Below are positions 54,724-63,356 of a stretch of DNA of 64,000 nt, piece after piece (position 1 is the stretch's first letter; every line of letters starts with the position of its first letter). Under the pieces are notes generated by a model that searched no databases, had not been told where the DNA came from, and was given only the letters and a program-made list of their open reading frames with translations. The stretch spans positions 248,001-312,000 of the forward strand of contig NZ_JACVAA010000006.1 of NCBI RefSeq assembly GCF_014851565.1, in the 5' to 3' direction. The translations under genes and the position numbers were made by a program. The stretch is from Pseudomonas sp. PDM15 (lineage in GTDB: Bacteria > Pseudomonadota > Gammaproteobacteria > Pseudomonadales > Pseudomonadaceae).

Positions 54724-56052
54724 CTAGAACAGCGCCTCCACCTGCTGCAGCACGCCGCGGTGCATCAGCCCGCTGCGCGCGTGCAGGGTCACCAGGCTCT
54801 GCAGCATCAGCAGCTTGCTGTTGAGCAGGTCGCGGCGCGCCATGAACAGGGTCTGCTGGGCATTGAGGATATCCACCGTCGAACGCACACCGGCCTGGTA
54901 GCCCTTCTCGGCGGATTCGAGAGCGCGCTGGTTGGAGTGCACGGCGGTCTGTAGGGCCTTGCACTTGGCATAGCCGCTGACCACGCCAAGGTAGTTGCGC
55001 TCGATGTCCTCGGACAGCTGACGGGTCTCGTCGTCCAGCTGGGCCTGGGCGCTGGACAGGGCGAACTGCGACTTGCGCGACGAGGCATTCACTCCGCCGC
55101 CGGCGTACAGCGGCACATCCAGCGACAGGCCCAGGTAGGAGCTGGACTGGCGGCGGAAGTCGTCGGCCAGGTCGTCGCGATCGGAATGATTCAGCTCGCC
55201 GACCAGCGACAGGCTGGGGTAGTGCCCGGCCCGTTGCGCGCGCAGCTCGGCCTCGGCCACCGCCACCGAGTCGCGCCGCGCGTCCAGGCGCGGCGCGGCG
55301 GTGCGTGCCTGCTGCTGCCAGAAGATCAGATCTTCTTCCTCCCGCAGCGGTGCCGCGGCCGGCAGCTCCTCGCGCATCGCGGCGATGCGCTCGACCGGCG
55401 TGCCGGTGCGCCCGCCGAGGGCGTGCAGGGCCGCTTGCAGGCGGGCGCTGGCCTCGATCTCCTGGGCCTTGACCAGGTCCAGGCGGGCTTGGGCCTCCTC
55501 GGTATCGGTGATGGTGCCGTCGCCCACCTCGAACAGGCGCCGGGTCTGCTTGACCAGACCCTCGATGGCTATCTTCTGTTGCTGGCTCAGGCTCAGCTCG
55601 TTCTCCTGCCGGGCCACCTCGAAGTAGGCCTCGACCACCCGCGGGAACAGCTCCTGGAAGGCGTCGTCGTAGATCGACTCGCCCAGCCTGCCGCGGGCCT
55701 TGGCCTGGGTGTAGTAGGCAGCCCGGGCTCGGTCGTAGAGGATCTGCCGGGCGCTCAGGCTGAGGCCGGTGCTGGTAAAGCGCGGGTCCTCGTTGCTGCC
55801 GTCGAGGTCGCGGCCGCTGAGCTGGCGGGTGCTGCCGTAGCGGCCGCTGGCGCCCAGCTGCGGTAGCAGCGGCGCCAGGCCGATGGCCTCTTCCTGCTGG
55901 CTGGCCTGGAAGTCGGCGGTGGCGACCTGGAAGGTGGGGTCGTTGTACAGCGCGTTGTCGTAGGCATCCAGCAGCGACAGCGGAGGCGCCTCCTGGGCCA
56001 GGGCCGGCAGGCTCAGCAGGGCGCACAGGGCGAGGGCCAGACGCATGCTCAT
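54724..56052 (-). CDS. TolC family outer-membrane channel of type I secretion
   Basis: The 442-residue protein has a signal peptide (LALALCALLSLPALAQE) and the TolC outline: LLDAYDNALYNDPTFQVATA near the start, two long coiled-coil halves (SQQQKIAIEGLVKQTRRLFEVGDGTITDTEEAQARLD; ENYLGV-type) and the repeat motif LESAEKGYQAGVRSTVDIL near the end. This matches AprF/PrtF outer-membrane factors. It is the third gene of the minus-strand type I secretion operon and overlaps the adaptor gene by ATGA. It converges on the DUF4422-like gene 18 bases away. Confidence 0.92.
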   Translation of the reverse strand: MSMRLALALCALLSLPALAQEAPPLSLLDAYDNALYNDPTFQVATADFQASQQEEAIGLAPLLPQLGASGRYGSTRQLSGRDLDGSNEDPRFTSTGLSLSARQILYDRARAAYYTQAKARGRLGESIYDDAFQELFPRVVEAYFEVARQENELSLSQQQKIAIEGLVKQTRRLFEVGDGTITDTEEAQARLDLVKAQEIEASARLQAALHALGGRTGTPVERIAAMREELPAAAPLREEEDLIFWQQQARTAAPRLDARRDSVAVAEAELRAQRAGHYPSLSLVGELNHSDRDDLADDFRRQSSSYLGLSLDVPLYAGGGVNASSRKSQFALSSAQAQLDDETRQLSEDIERNYLGVVSGYAKCKALQTAVHSNQRALESAEKGYQAGVRSTVDILNAQQTLFMARRDLLNSKLLMLQSLVTLHARSGLMHRGVLQQVEALF

Positions 56053-57377
56053 TCTTCCTTCAGGGCGCCGCGGATGCGTTTTTCCAGCGGGCTGAGCAGG
56101 TAGTTGAGAAAGGTGCGCTCACCGGTCTGTACCAGCACTTCGGTCTGCATCCCGGGCTTCACCTCCAGGCCGTGGGCCAGCAGTTTGGCCACGGCCTCGG
56201 GGCCGACCTCGACCTCGACGGCAAAGTAGGGCAGGCCGGTTTGCTCGTCCAGCAACTGGTCGCCGGACACGGTCAGTACCTTGCCTTCGACCACCGGCAG
56301 AGTTGCACTGGTCAGCGACGAGAAGCGCAGGTTGACCGGTAATCCGATCTTCAGGCGGTCGGCCACCACGGGTTCGAACTTGGCCTTGACGATCCATGCC
56401 GAGCCGAGCGGGACTATGTCCATCAACGGCTGCGCGGCGGGAATCACGCCGCCTTCGGTGTGCACCGACAGGCCGATCACCTGGCCGGCCACCGGTGCGC
56501 GGATGGCAGCGTTGTTCACCTCGAATTCCAGGGCCTTGATCCGTTCGCCCAGGCTGGAGGCCTCGGCGGCGACGCTAGCCAGTTGCGACTCGGCCTCGAT
56601 GCGAAAACTCTGCTGCAGTTGCAGGGCCTGCAGTTTGCTCTCGGCGATGCTCTGCCGGGTCTTGCCGATATCGGCGACGCCGGAAGTCAGCTGGGCGCTG
56701 AGCTGCGCCGAGTTGCGCTCGGCCTCGAACAGGCGGTTGCGCGGCACGTAGCCTTCCGCTGCCAGCTGGCGCAGGCCGGCCAGCTCCTGGCGCTGATAGT
56801 CGAGCTGGGTGTCCAGGTGGTTCTTGATCTGTTCGTAGGCGCGCAACTGTTCCTGCAGCGAGGCGGCCTGGTTGCCGAGGATCTGCTGGCGGCTGGTCAG
56901 CTCGGCGCGGCGGGTCTCGAACAGCGTGCCCTGGAGTTCCATGTTGCGCTTGGCCCGAGGGTCGTCGGCACGTGCCCGTAGGTCATCAGGCCAGACGATG
57001 CTTTCCAGACCATGGCGCTCGGCGCTCAGGCGCGCTTCGCTGGCGCGGGCGGAGAACCACTGGCCGAGGGCGACTTCCAGCTGTGACTGGGCCTGCACCG
57101 TGTTGAGCTGAACCAGTAGCTGGCCGGCCTGTACCCGGTCGCCCTCGCGCACCAGGATATCCTCCACTGCACCGCCGGCCAGGGCCTGTACGGTCTTGCG
57201 CTCGCCAGCCACCACCACCGTACCATTGCCGGCGACGCCCTGGGCCAGGGGCGCCAGGGCGGCCCAGATGAGGAAGCCGCCGAGGCCGACGGCGATGATC
57301 CACATGCCGAGTTTGGCGGTCCTGGCGGCGTCGCGGATATCGGCCGGTAGTGGTGGCTTGGGTGGGGCTGCGGACAT
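56049..57377 (-). CDS. HlyD family periplasmic adaptor of type I secretion
   Basis: The 442-residue protein has a short cytoplasmic tail, one membrane helix at about 25-45 (LGMWIIAVGLGGFLIWAALAP), then lipoyl-type VQALAGGAVEDILVREGDRV, long alpha-hairpins with LRAYEQIKNHLDTQLDYQ and the C-terminal beta domain (IRAPVAGQVIGLSVHTEGGV, PGMQTEVLVQTGERTFLNYL). This is the AprE/PrtE type. It links the ABC transporter to the TolC-like channel. It begins 3 bases after the ATPase stop. Confidence 0.94.
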   Translation of the reverse strand: MSAAPPKPPLPADIRDAARTAKLGMWIIAVGLGGFLIWAALAPLAQGVAGNGTVVVAGERKTVQALAGGAVEDILVREGDRVQAGQLLVQLNTVQAQSQLEVALGQWFSARASEARLSAERHGLESIVWPDDLRARADDPRAKRNMELQGTLFETRRAELTSRQQILGNQAASLQEQLRAYEQIKNHLDTQLDYQRQELAGLRQLAAEGYVPRNRLFEAERNSAQLSAQLTSGVADIGKTRQSIAESKLQALQLQQSFRIEAESQLASVAAEASSLGERIKALEFEVNNAAIRAPVAGQVIGLSVHTEGGVIPAAQPLMDIVPLGSAWIVKAKFEPVVADRLKIGLPVNLRFSSLTSATLPVVEGKVLTVSGDQLLDEQTGLPYFAVEVEVGPEAVAKLLAHGLEVKPGMQTEVLVQTGERTFLNYLLSPLEKRIRGALKEE

Positions 57378-57380
57378 GGA

Positions 57381-59102
57381 TCAGCTCGTCTGGGTGCTGG
57401 AAGTGGCGTTGGGCTGGGCATTGGCCGGCAGCAGCGCCTTGAGGACCTGGTCGCGCGGGCCGAACATCTTCTGCGTGCCTTCCTGCAGCACCAGCAGTTT
57501 GTCGACCACGGCCAGCACGCTTGGCCTGTGGGTCACCAGCACCACGGTGGAGCCATGCTTGCGCAGGGCGTCGATGGCGGCGACCAGAGCAGCTTCGCCG
57601 GCGTCGTCGAGGTTGGAGTTGGGCTCGTCCAGTACCACCAGCGCCGGCTTGCCGTACAGCGCGCGGGCCAGGGCGATGCGCTGCTTCTGACCGCCGGACA
57701 GGCCGAGGCCGCCCGGGCCCAGCGGGGTGTCGTAGCCCTGCGGGAAGCGCAGCACCATCTGGTGGATACCGGCCAGGGTGGCGGCCTCGATGACCTTGGC
57801 CGAGTCGGTCTCGCCGAAGCGCGAGATGTTCTCCGCCACGGTGCCGTCGAACAGCTCGATATCCTGCGGCAGGTAGCCGATATGCGGGCCCAGGGCCTCG
57901 GGGTCCCATTGGCTTATCTCGGCGCCGTCCAGGCGCACGGAGCCATAGCTGGATGGCCACACACCGACCATGGCGCGGGCCAGGGACGACTTGCCCGAAG
58001 CGCTGGGGCCGATCACCGCCAGCACTTCGCCCTTGTTCAGCGCCAGGTCGATGCCGTTGGCCGCCGGGCGCTTGCTGCCCGGCGGAGTCACCACCAGGCG
58101 TTCGATGCGGATGGCGCCGGTCGGGTCCGGCAGGCTCATGCGCTCGGCCTTGCGCGGGAATTCTTCGAGCAGCTGGCACAGGCGGCGATAGCTGGCCTTG
58201 GCGTTGTCCAGCTGCTTCCAGGAGCTGATGGCCTGTTCGGCCGGCAGCATGGCTTTGCTGATCAGGAAGCCGGCGGCCATCATCACCCCGCCGGTGATTT
58301 GCCCTTCGAGGATCAGCAGCATGGCGACGCCCATCGCCAGGGACTGCCAGGCGGTGCGCACCAGGCGGGTGATGGTGGAAATGCGCGCGGCCTGATCGCT
58401 GGCCGCGGTCTGCGCGCCGATCAGGCGCTGCTGCAGGCCGGCCCAGCGCTTCTGCAGGTTACTGAGCATGCCCATGGCCTGGATCACTTCGGCGTTCTGC
58501 ATGGTGCTGTTGACGTACTTGGCCGAGTGCACGGAGATCTGGTTGGCTTCGTCCAGGCCCTTGCGGGTGGCGTGCTCGTTCCAGATCGCCAGGCAGAACA
58601 GGATCAGCGCGCCCAGCAGGGTGAACAGGCCAAGCCAGGGGTGCAGCAGGCCGGTGACGATGAGGAAGATCGGCATCCACGGCAGGTCGAGCAGGGAGAT
58701 CAGCGCCGAGCCGGTGAGGAACTGGCGCAGGGCATTGAGATCGCTGAGCACCTGCGCCGGGTTGGCGTTGTGCTCCTTCAGACTCTTCTGGAAGGCCACG
58801 CCGAACAGGCGCTCGCCGAGATCGAGATCGATGCCGACGCTCATCTTGATCATCACCTGGCCGCGTATCCATTCCACCAGCGAGCTGAGCAGGAACAGGC
58901 CCAGCGCGAGCAGGGTCAGCAGCAGCAGGGTCATCTCGTTGCGGCTGGCCATCACCCGGTCGAACACCTGCATCATGTAGATAGCCGGCACCACGGTCAG
59001 CAGATTGATCACGCCGCTGAACAGGGCGATTACCCAGAACAGGCTGCGGTACCGCAACAAGGCGGCATCGATATCACGGGTAGGGTCAAGGCGTAAGCGC
59101 AT
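57381..59102 (-). CDS. type I secretion ABC transporter (AprD/PrtD-like)
   Basis: The 573-residue protein joins a six-helix membrane domain (LLRYRSLFWVIALFSGVINL, AIYMMQVFDRVMASRN, SALISLLDLPWMPIFLI) to an ATPase with Walker A GPSASGKSS, LSGGQKQRIALARAL and Walker B LVVLDEPNSNLD. The N-terminus lacks a C39 peptidase or C39-like domain, so substrates are exported without leader cleavage, as in AprD/PrtD systems using C-terminal signals. It heads the operon. Likely substrates are the giant repeat protein next door and possibly the RTX protein at 22.3-26.4 kb. Confidence 0.95.
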   Translation of the reverse strand: MRLRLDPTRDIDAALLRYRSLFWVIALFSGVINLLTVVPAIYMMQVFDRVMASRNEMTLLLLTLLALGLFLLSSLVEWIRGQVMIKMSVGIDLDLGERLFGVAFQKSLKEHNANPAQVLSDLNALRQFLTGSALISLLDLPWMPIFLIVTGLLHPWLGLFTLLGALILFCLAIWNEHATRKGLDEANQISVHSAKYVNSTMQNAEVIQAMGMLSNLQKRWAGLQQRLIGAQTAASDQAARISTITRLVRTAWQSLAMGVAMLLILEGQITGGVMMAAGFLISKAMLPAEQAISSWKQLDNAKASYRRLCQLLEEFPRKAERMSLPDPTGAIRIERLVVTPPGSKRPAANGIDLALNKGEVLAVIGPSASGKSSLARAMVGVWPSSYGSVRLDGAEISQWDPEALGPHIGYLPQDIELFDGTVAENISRFGETDSAKVIEAATLAGIHQMVLRFPQGYDTPLGPGGLGLSGGQKQRIALARALYGKPALVVLDEPNSNLDDAGEAALVAAIDALRKHGSTVVLVTHRPSVLAVVDKLLVLQEGTQKMFGPRDQVLKALLPANAQPNATSSTQTS

Positions 59103-59279
59103 AGGGGCGGGGTGGTCACTCGATCATTCGCGGCATGATGCCATTATCGGCCGAGAATGGGCATGCTGCAGGCCCTTCATCGGCGGCTGTGCGGGAGTCG
59201 TTAACCACCTGCAAGGGGGACGGCTAAAATGCCCGGGTCAGTTCGCGCTCGCGAACGCCCCTATCTGCAAGGAGTTTCT

Positions 59280-60014
59280 ATGTTGTTCCCAAGGATGCTG
59301 GCCCTGTTCCTGCTGTTGGTCGGCACCACCCAGGCGCGTGCCGAGTCGCTGGTGCTGCTCACGGAAAATCTTCCACCCTTCAACATGGCCGTCAGTGGCG
59401 GCAACTTCGCCCGCGACGAGGGCATCAATGGCATCAACTCCGAGACCATGCGTCTGGTCTGCCAGCGCGCGGCCATCGAGTGCCAGCAGATTCTCCGCTT
59501 CCCCTGGGAGCGGGTCTACAACCAGGCGCTCAAGGATGCCGGCTACGGCTTGTTCTCGGTGGCGCGTACGGCGGAGCGTGAAGAGCTGTTCAAGTGGGTC
59601 GGACCCATCGCCAGCGAAGACTGGGTGCTGCTCGCCCGTGGCGATTCGTCGATCCAGCTGAGTAGCCTGGACCAGGCCAAGCAGTACCGGCTGGGTGGCT
59701 ACAAGGGTGACGCGCCCAGCGAGAAGGTGGTCGAGGCCGGCTTGGACGTGCAGCAGTCGCTGTACGACAAGGAGAACCCGGTGCGCCTGGCCGAGGGTCA
59801 GATCGACCTGTGGGTAACCTCGTCGATCGCCGGCCAGTACCTGGCCCGCCAGCAGGGCTACAAGGACTTCCGCGTGGTCCTGACCTTCGGTCGTGGCGAC
59901 CTCTACCTGGCGCTCAACAAGCAGACGCCGGACGCCACCGTGGACAAGCTGCGCACCGCCCTCGAGCAGCTGCGCAGCGAGGGTGAGCTGCAGGCCATCG
60001 CCCAGAAGTACTGA
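59280..60014 (+). CDS. periplasmic solute-binding protein family 3, paralogue 1
   Basis: The 244-residue protein has a signal peptide ending TTQARA-ES and a small SBP_bac_3 fold: LLTENLPPFNMAVSGGNF, GINGINSETMRLVCQRAAIE, LRFPWERVYNQALKDAGYGLF and ELFKWVGPIASEDWVLLARG. AAGGAG five bases upstream supports ATG 59280 over an upstream in-frame ATG at 59229. It is the first of three tandem paralogues, with no permease or ATPase gene beside them, so it may serve a distant transporter or act as a sensor. This copy is the most diverged and has two cysteines, CQRAAIEC. Ligand unknown. Confidence 0.87.
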   Translation: MLFPRMLALFLLLVGTTQARAESLVLLTENLPPFNMAVSGGNFARDEGINGINSETMRLVCQRAAIECQQILRFPWERVYNQALKDAGYGLFSVARTAEREELFKWVGPIASEDWVLLARGDSSIQLSSLDQAKQYRLGGYKGDAPSEKVVEAGLDVQQSLYDKENPVRLAEGQIDLWVTSSIAGQYLARQQGYKDFRVVLTFGRGDLYLALNKQTPDATVDKLRTALEQLRSEGELQAIAQKY

Positions 60015-60268
60015 TCAAGCAACCACCTGACATGCTCAACCGCCGTCCCGGGGTTGGTTCGCTTCTTGCGTGCCTTTGCGCCGCGAGCGATTCCTCGGCG
60101 ACGGCCGGCGTGACGCAGTTCAACGTAGTTGGTCGATGGCGTGGCACTATGCGCGCTTCCAACTGCGCCGGTCAGTGTGCCGGTCGGAGCCGCCCAGGGT
60201 GCAACGCCCGTGGTCGGCCACTTGCAGAGAAGTCGCCCAAACAACCATAACTCTGGAGCTGTACTGCA

Positions 60269-61024
60269 ATGTTGAAATATCTGCACAAGGGGCTGTTTCT
60301 CGGCCTGCTGATACTGGCCGGCGGCGCACGAGCCGAAATCTCCGAAGACTACAAGGTGGTCCTGCTGACGGAGAATTTCCCGCCGTTCAACATGGCCATC
60401 GACGACAAGAACTTCGCCCGTGACGACAGCATCGATGGCATCAGCGCCGATATCGTGCGCGAGATGTTCAAGCGTGCCGGCATTGGCTACAACCTGAGCC
60501 TTCGCTTCCCCTGGGACCGCATCTATCGCCTGACTCTGGACAAGGCCAACTACGGGCTGTTCTCCACCACCTTCACCGAAGAGCGCAAGCCGCTGTTCAA
60601 GTGGGTCGGCCCGCTGGCCAAGAGCGAGTGGGTACTGCTCGCCGCGCCGGGTAGCACGATCAAGGTCAACAACCTGGAAGAGGCGCGCAAGTACAATGTC
60701 GGCGCCTACAAGAACGACGCCGTCAGCCAGCATCTTGAGAGCAAGGGCCTGACCCCGATCAACTCCCTGCGCGACCAGGAGAACGTGGCCAAGTTGATGA
60801 GCGGCAAGATCGACCTGTGGGCCACTACCGATCCGGTCGGCCGTTACCTGGCCAAGCAGGAAGGCGCCAGCGGCCTGCAGGTGGTGCTGCGCTTCAACAG
60901 TGCCGAGCTGTTCCTGGCGCTGAACAAGGAGACCCCGGACGAGGTGGTCGAGCGCCTGCAGAAGGCCCTGGATGAGCTGCGCGGCGAAGGCTTCGTCGAC
61001 GAGATCACCAACAACTATCTGTAA
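60269..61024 (+). CDS. periplasmic solute-binding protein family 3, paralogue 2
   Basis: The 251-residue protein has a signal peptide (LGLLILAGGARA-EI) and the same signature as its neighbours: LLTENFPPFNMAIDDKNF, GISADIVREMFKRAGIGY, LRFPWDRIYRLTLDKANYGLF, LFKWVGPLAKSEWVLLAAPG and NKETPDEVVERLQKALDEL. It follows a 254-base gap in which I see no gene. GGAG upstream of the ATG supports the start. The next copy is closer to this one than the first is. Confidence 0.87.
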   Translation: MLKYLHKGLFLGLLILAGGARAEISEDYKVVLLTENFPPFNMAIDDKNFARDDSIDGISADIVREMFKRAGIGYNLSLRFPWDRIYRLTLDKANYGLFSTTFTEERKPLFKWVGPLAKSEWVLLAAPGSTIKVNNLEEARKYNVGAYKNDAVSQHLESKGLTPINSLRDQENVAKLMSGKIDLWATTDPVGRYLAKQEGASGLQVVLRFNSAELFLALNKETPDEVVERLQKALDELRGEGFVDEITNNYL

Positions 61025-61031
61025 GCCTTCC

Positions 61032-61082
61032 GGGCGCCACTGGCGCCCTTCCGCCTAGCAGTGGCGGCACACCGCCACTGCT
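61032..61082. terminator. two tandem hairpins after paralogue 2
   Basis: GGGCGCC-act-GGCGCCC (61032-61048) is followed by a perfect 11-pair stem AGCAGTGGCGG-caca-CCGCCACTGCT (61057-61082). Neither has a T run. They sit between paralogues 2 and 3 and may separate their transcripts or stabilise an mRNA end. Confidence 0.55.
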
Positions 61083-61185
61083 TCCCGGTTCGTGCTAACC
61101 TTCTGCCGCCCCGTGGCCTCAGCCGCCTTGCGGGCACCGGAGGGCGCATGCTCTCCCGCCTCTCCCGACTGTCAAGGATCCGGAT

Positions 61186-61947
61186 ATGTTGTTGAAGCGA
61201 CTGACCATGGTGTTGCTGGGCATGGGCCTGCTGTTGTCCACCCTGGCGCGAGCCGAGCTGCCCGCCGACTACAAGGTGGTGCTGCAAACCGAGAACTTCC
61301 CGCCCTACAACATGGCGACCAACGGCAAGAATTTCGCCCGTGAGGAGAACCTCACCGGCATCGCCGTGGACGTGGTGCGCGAAACCTTCAAGGCGGCCGG
61401 CATCCCGTACACCATGACCCTGCGCTTCCCGTGGGCCCGGGTCTACAAGATGGCCCTGGAAACGCCCAACAACGGCGCGTTCGTGATGGCCAAGCTGCCG
61501 GAGCGCGAGAAGCTGTTCAAGTGGGTCGGCCCCATCGGCCCGGACGACTGGGTCATGCTGGCCAAGGCCGATAGCACTATCAACCTGATCAGCCTGGAGC
61601 AGGCCAAGTCCTACCGCGTCGGTGCTTATAAGGGCGACGCCATCGAGGAGCATCTGATCAAGCAGGGCCTGGAGCCGGTCAGCTCGTTCCGCGACCAGGA
61701 GAACGCGCACAAGCTGCAGGAAGGCAAGATCGACCTGTGGGCCACTGGCGATCCCGCCGGCCGCTACCTGGCTAAGCAGGAAGGCATCACCGGACTGAAG
61801 ACCGTCCTGCGTTTCGACAGCGCCCAGCTGTACCTGGCCCTGAACCCGGAAACCCCGGACGAGGTAGTCGAGCGCCTGCAGAAGGCGCTGGATGATCTGC
61901 GCGCCAGCGGCAAGGTCGACCAGATCTTCCAGAGCTACGTGCAGTAA
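61186..61947 (+). CDS. periplasmic solute-binding protein family 3, paralogue 3
   Basis: The 253-residue protein has a signal peptide (LGMGLLLSTLARA-EL), then VVLQTENFPPYNMATNGKNF, GIAVDVVRETFKAAGIPY, LRFPWARVYKMALETPNNGAF, LFKWVGPIGPDDWVMLAKA and NPETPDEVVERLQKALDDL. AAGGA seven bases before ATG 61186 supports the start. It is followed by a strong bidirectional terminator shared with ctpA on the opposite strand. As with its neighbours, no transporter gene is nearby. Confidence 0.87.
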   Translation: MLLKRLTMVLLGMGLLLSTLARAELPADYKVVLQTENFPPYNMATNGKNFAREENLTGIAVDVVRETFKAAGIPYTMTLRFPWARVYKMALETPNNGAFVMAKLPEREKLFKWVGPIGPDDWVMLAKADSTINLISLEQAKSYRVGAYKGDAIEEHLIKQGLEPVSSFRDQENAHKLQEGKIDLWATGDPAGRYLAKQEGITGLKTVLRFDSAQLYLALNPETPDEVVERLQKALDDLRASGKVDQIFQSYVQ

Positions 61948-61961
61948 GTTCTGCGCACATG

Positions 61962-61988
61962 AAAAACCCGGGCTTGCCCGGGTTTTTT
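61962..61988. terminator. bidirectional Rho-independent terminator
   Basis: AAAAA-CCCGGGC-tt-GCCCGGG-TTTTTT between the convergent third binding-protein gene and ctpA; the run of A and T on both sides serves both strands. Confidence 0.95.
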
Positions 61989-62004
61989 ATTGCCACAGGC
62001 GGCA

Positions 62005-63315
62005 TCAATCGCCGCGGGTGACGCTCAGGCCTTTCAGCAGGTTGAGCGCCTGGCTCAGCTGATAGTCGTCGTCCTGTGGACGTGGATCGTGCTTCTTCTT
62101 GTCATTGCTGGGCTTGTCCGCGCCGCCGTTGCCGTTGCCCAGGTGGCCGGCCAGATCGGCTTCCTTGATCAGCTCGCCTCCTTCTTCGCGGGTCAGCTTG
62201 GCACGCGCCACTTCGATGTCCGGCACGATGCCCTGGGCCTGGATGGAGCGGCCGTTCGGGGTGAAGTACAGGGCAGTGGTGAGCTTCAGGGCACGGTCAT
62301 TGTTCAGCGGCAGCACGGTCTGCACCGAGCCCTTGCCGAAGCTGTCGGTGCCCATCAGCACGCCGCGCTTGTGGTCCTGCAGGGCGCCGGCGACGATCTC
62401 CGAGGCCGAGGCGCTGCCGCCGTTGATCAGCACCACCAGCGGCACGCCTTCGCTGGCGTCGGACGGATCGGCGTTGAAGCGCAGCTCGGAGTTGGCGATG
62501 CGGCCCTCGGTGTAGACGATCAGGCCCTTCTTGAGGAAGTGGTCGGAGACTTCCACCGCGGCCTGCAGCACGCCGCCGGGGTTGTTGCGCAGGTCCAGCA
62601 CCAGGCCGCGCAGTTTCTTGCCGTTGTCCTTGCGCAGCTTGGCCAGGGCCTTGCCGACTTCCTCGCCGGTGTTGACCTGGAACTGGGTGATGCGGATCAG
62701 GCCGTAGCCGTCTTCCAGCAGCTGGCTCTTCACGCTCTTGACCTTGATCACCGCGCGGGTCAGCTCGACGTCGAATGGGCGGCCGCCCTCGCGTACCAGG
62801 GTCAGGTTGATCTTGCTGCCGGCCTTGCCGCGCATCTTGTCCACCGCTTCCATCAGCGACAGGCCCTTGGTCGGCTGGCCATCGATCTTGACGATCAGGT
62901 CGCCCGGCTGGATGCCGGCCTTGGAGGCGGGGGTGTCGTCGATCGGCGAGACCACCTTGATGAAGCCGTCTTCGGTGCCGACCTCGATGCCGAGGCCGCC
63001 GAACTCGCCGCTGGTGCTCTCCTGCAGCTCGGCGAAGGCCTCCGGCTCCAGGTAGGCGGAGTGCGGGTCGAGGTTGCTGAGCATGCCCTTGATGGCGTTT
63101 TCCAGCAGGGTCTTGTCGTCCACCGGCTCTACATAGGCGGCCTTGATGCGGTCCATCACCTCGGCGAAGGTGCGCAGCTCTTCCAGCGGCAGCGGCGCCT
63201 TGCCGTTGACCGCGGCGGCAGGCGCCTCGGCAGCTTCGGCGGCCAGTGCGGCGGGGCTGCCGAGCAGCAGGCCAAGAGCCAGGGCGAGGGGGGTGAGACG
63301 ACGGAATTGCTGCAT
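62005..63315 (-). CDS. ctpA: S41 family C-terminal processing peptidase
   Basis: The 436-residue protein has a signal peptide (LTPLALALGLLLGSPAALAA), an S41 N-terminal helical part, a PDZ domain (GGLGIEVGTEDGFIKVVSPI, AGIQPGDLIVKIDG) and the protease core with the catalytic Ser in INGGSASASEIVAGALQDHK and the Lys in GTDSFGKGSVQTV. It degrades periplasmic targets; in P. aeruginosa the homologue removes peptidoglycan cross-link hydrolases. GGGAG six bases upstream supports ATG 63315. The neighbouring EnvC-type activator gene fits a shared role in cell-wall turnover. Confidence 0.94.
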   Translation of the reverse strand: MQQFRRLTPLALALGLLLGSPAALAAEAAEAPAAAVNGKAPLPLEELRTFAEVMDRIKAAYVEPVDDKTLLENAIKGMLSNLDPHSAYLEPEAFAELQESTSGEFGGLGIEVGTEDGFIKVVSPIDDTPASKAGIQPGDLIVKIDGQPTKGLSLMEAVDKMRGKAGSKINLTLVREGGRPFDVELTRAVIKVKSVKSQLLEDGYGLIRITQFQVNTGEEVGKALAKLRKDNGKKLRGLVLDLRNNPGGVLQAAVEVSDHFLKKGLIVYTEGRIANSELRFNADPSDASEGVPLVVLINGGSASASEIVAGALQDHKRGVLMGTDSFGKGSVQTVLPLNNDRALKLTTALYFTPNGRSIQAQGIVPDIEVARAKLTREEGGELIKEADLAGHLGNGNGGADKPSNDKKKHDPRPQDDDYQLSQALNLLKGLSVTRGD

Positions 63316-63356
63316 GTGAACTCCCAATGTAATGAGGCGCTGACAGGCTAAGGCTG

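Noticed and set aside
57528-59096. Plus-strand frame of about 520 codons opposite the type I secretion ATPase
   Set aside because: Antisense shadow of a well-supported ABC transporter; the product is low-complexity and without domains. The same applies to the long plus-strand frame at 29127-30995 opposite asmA.
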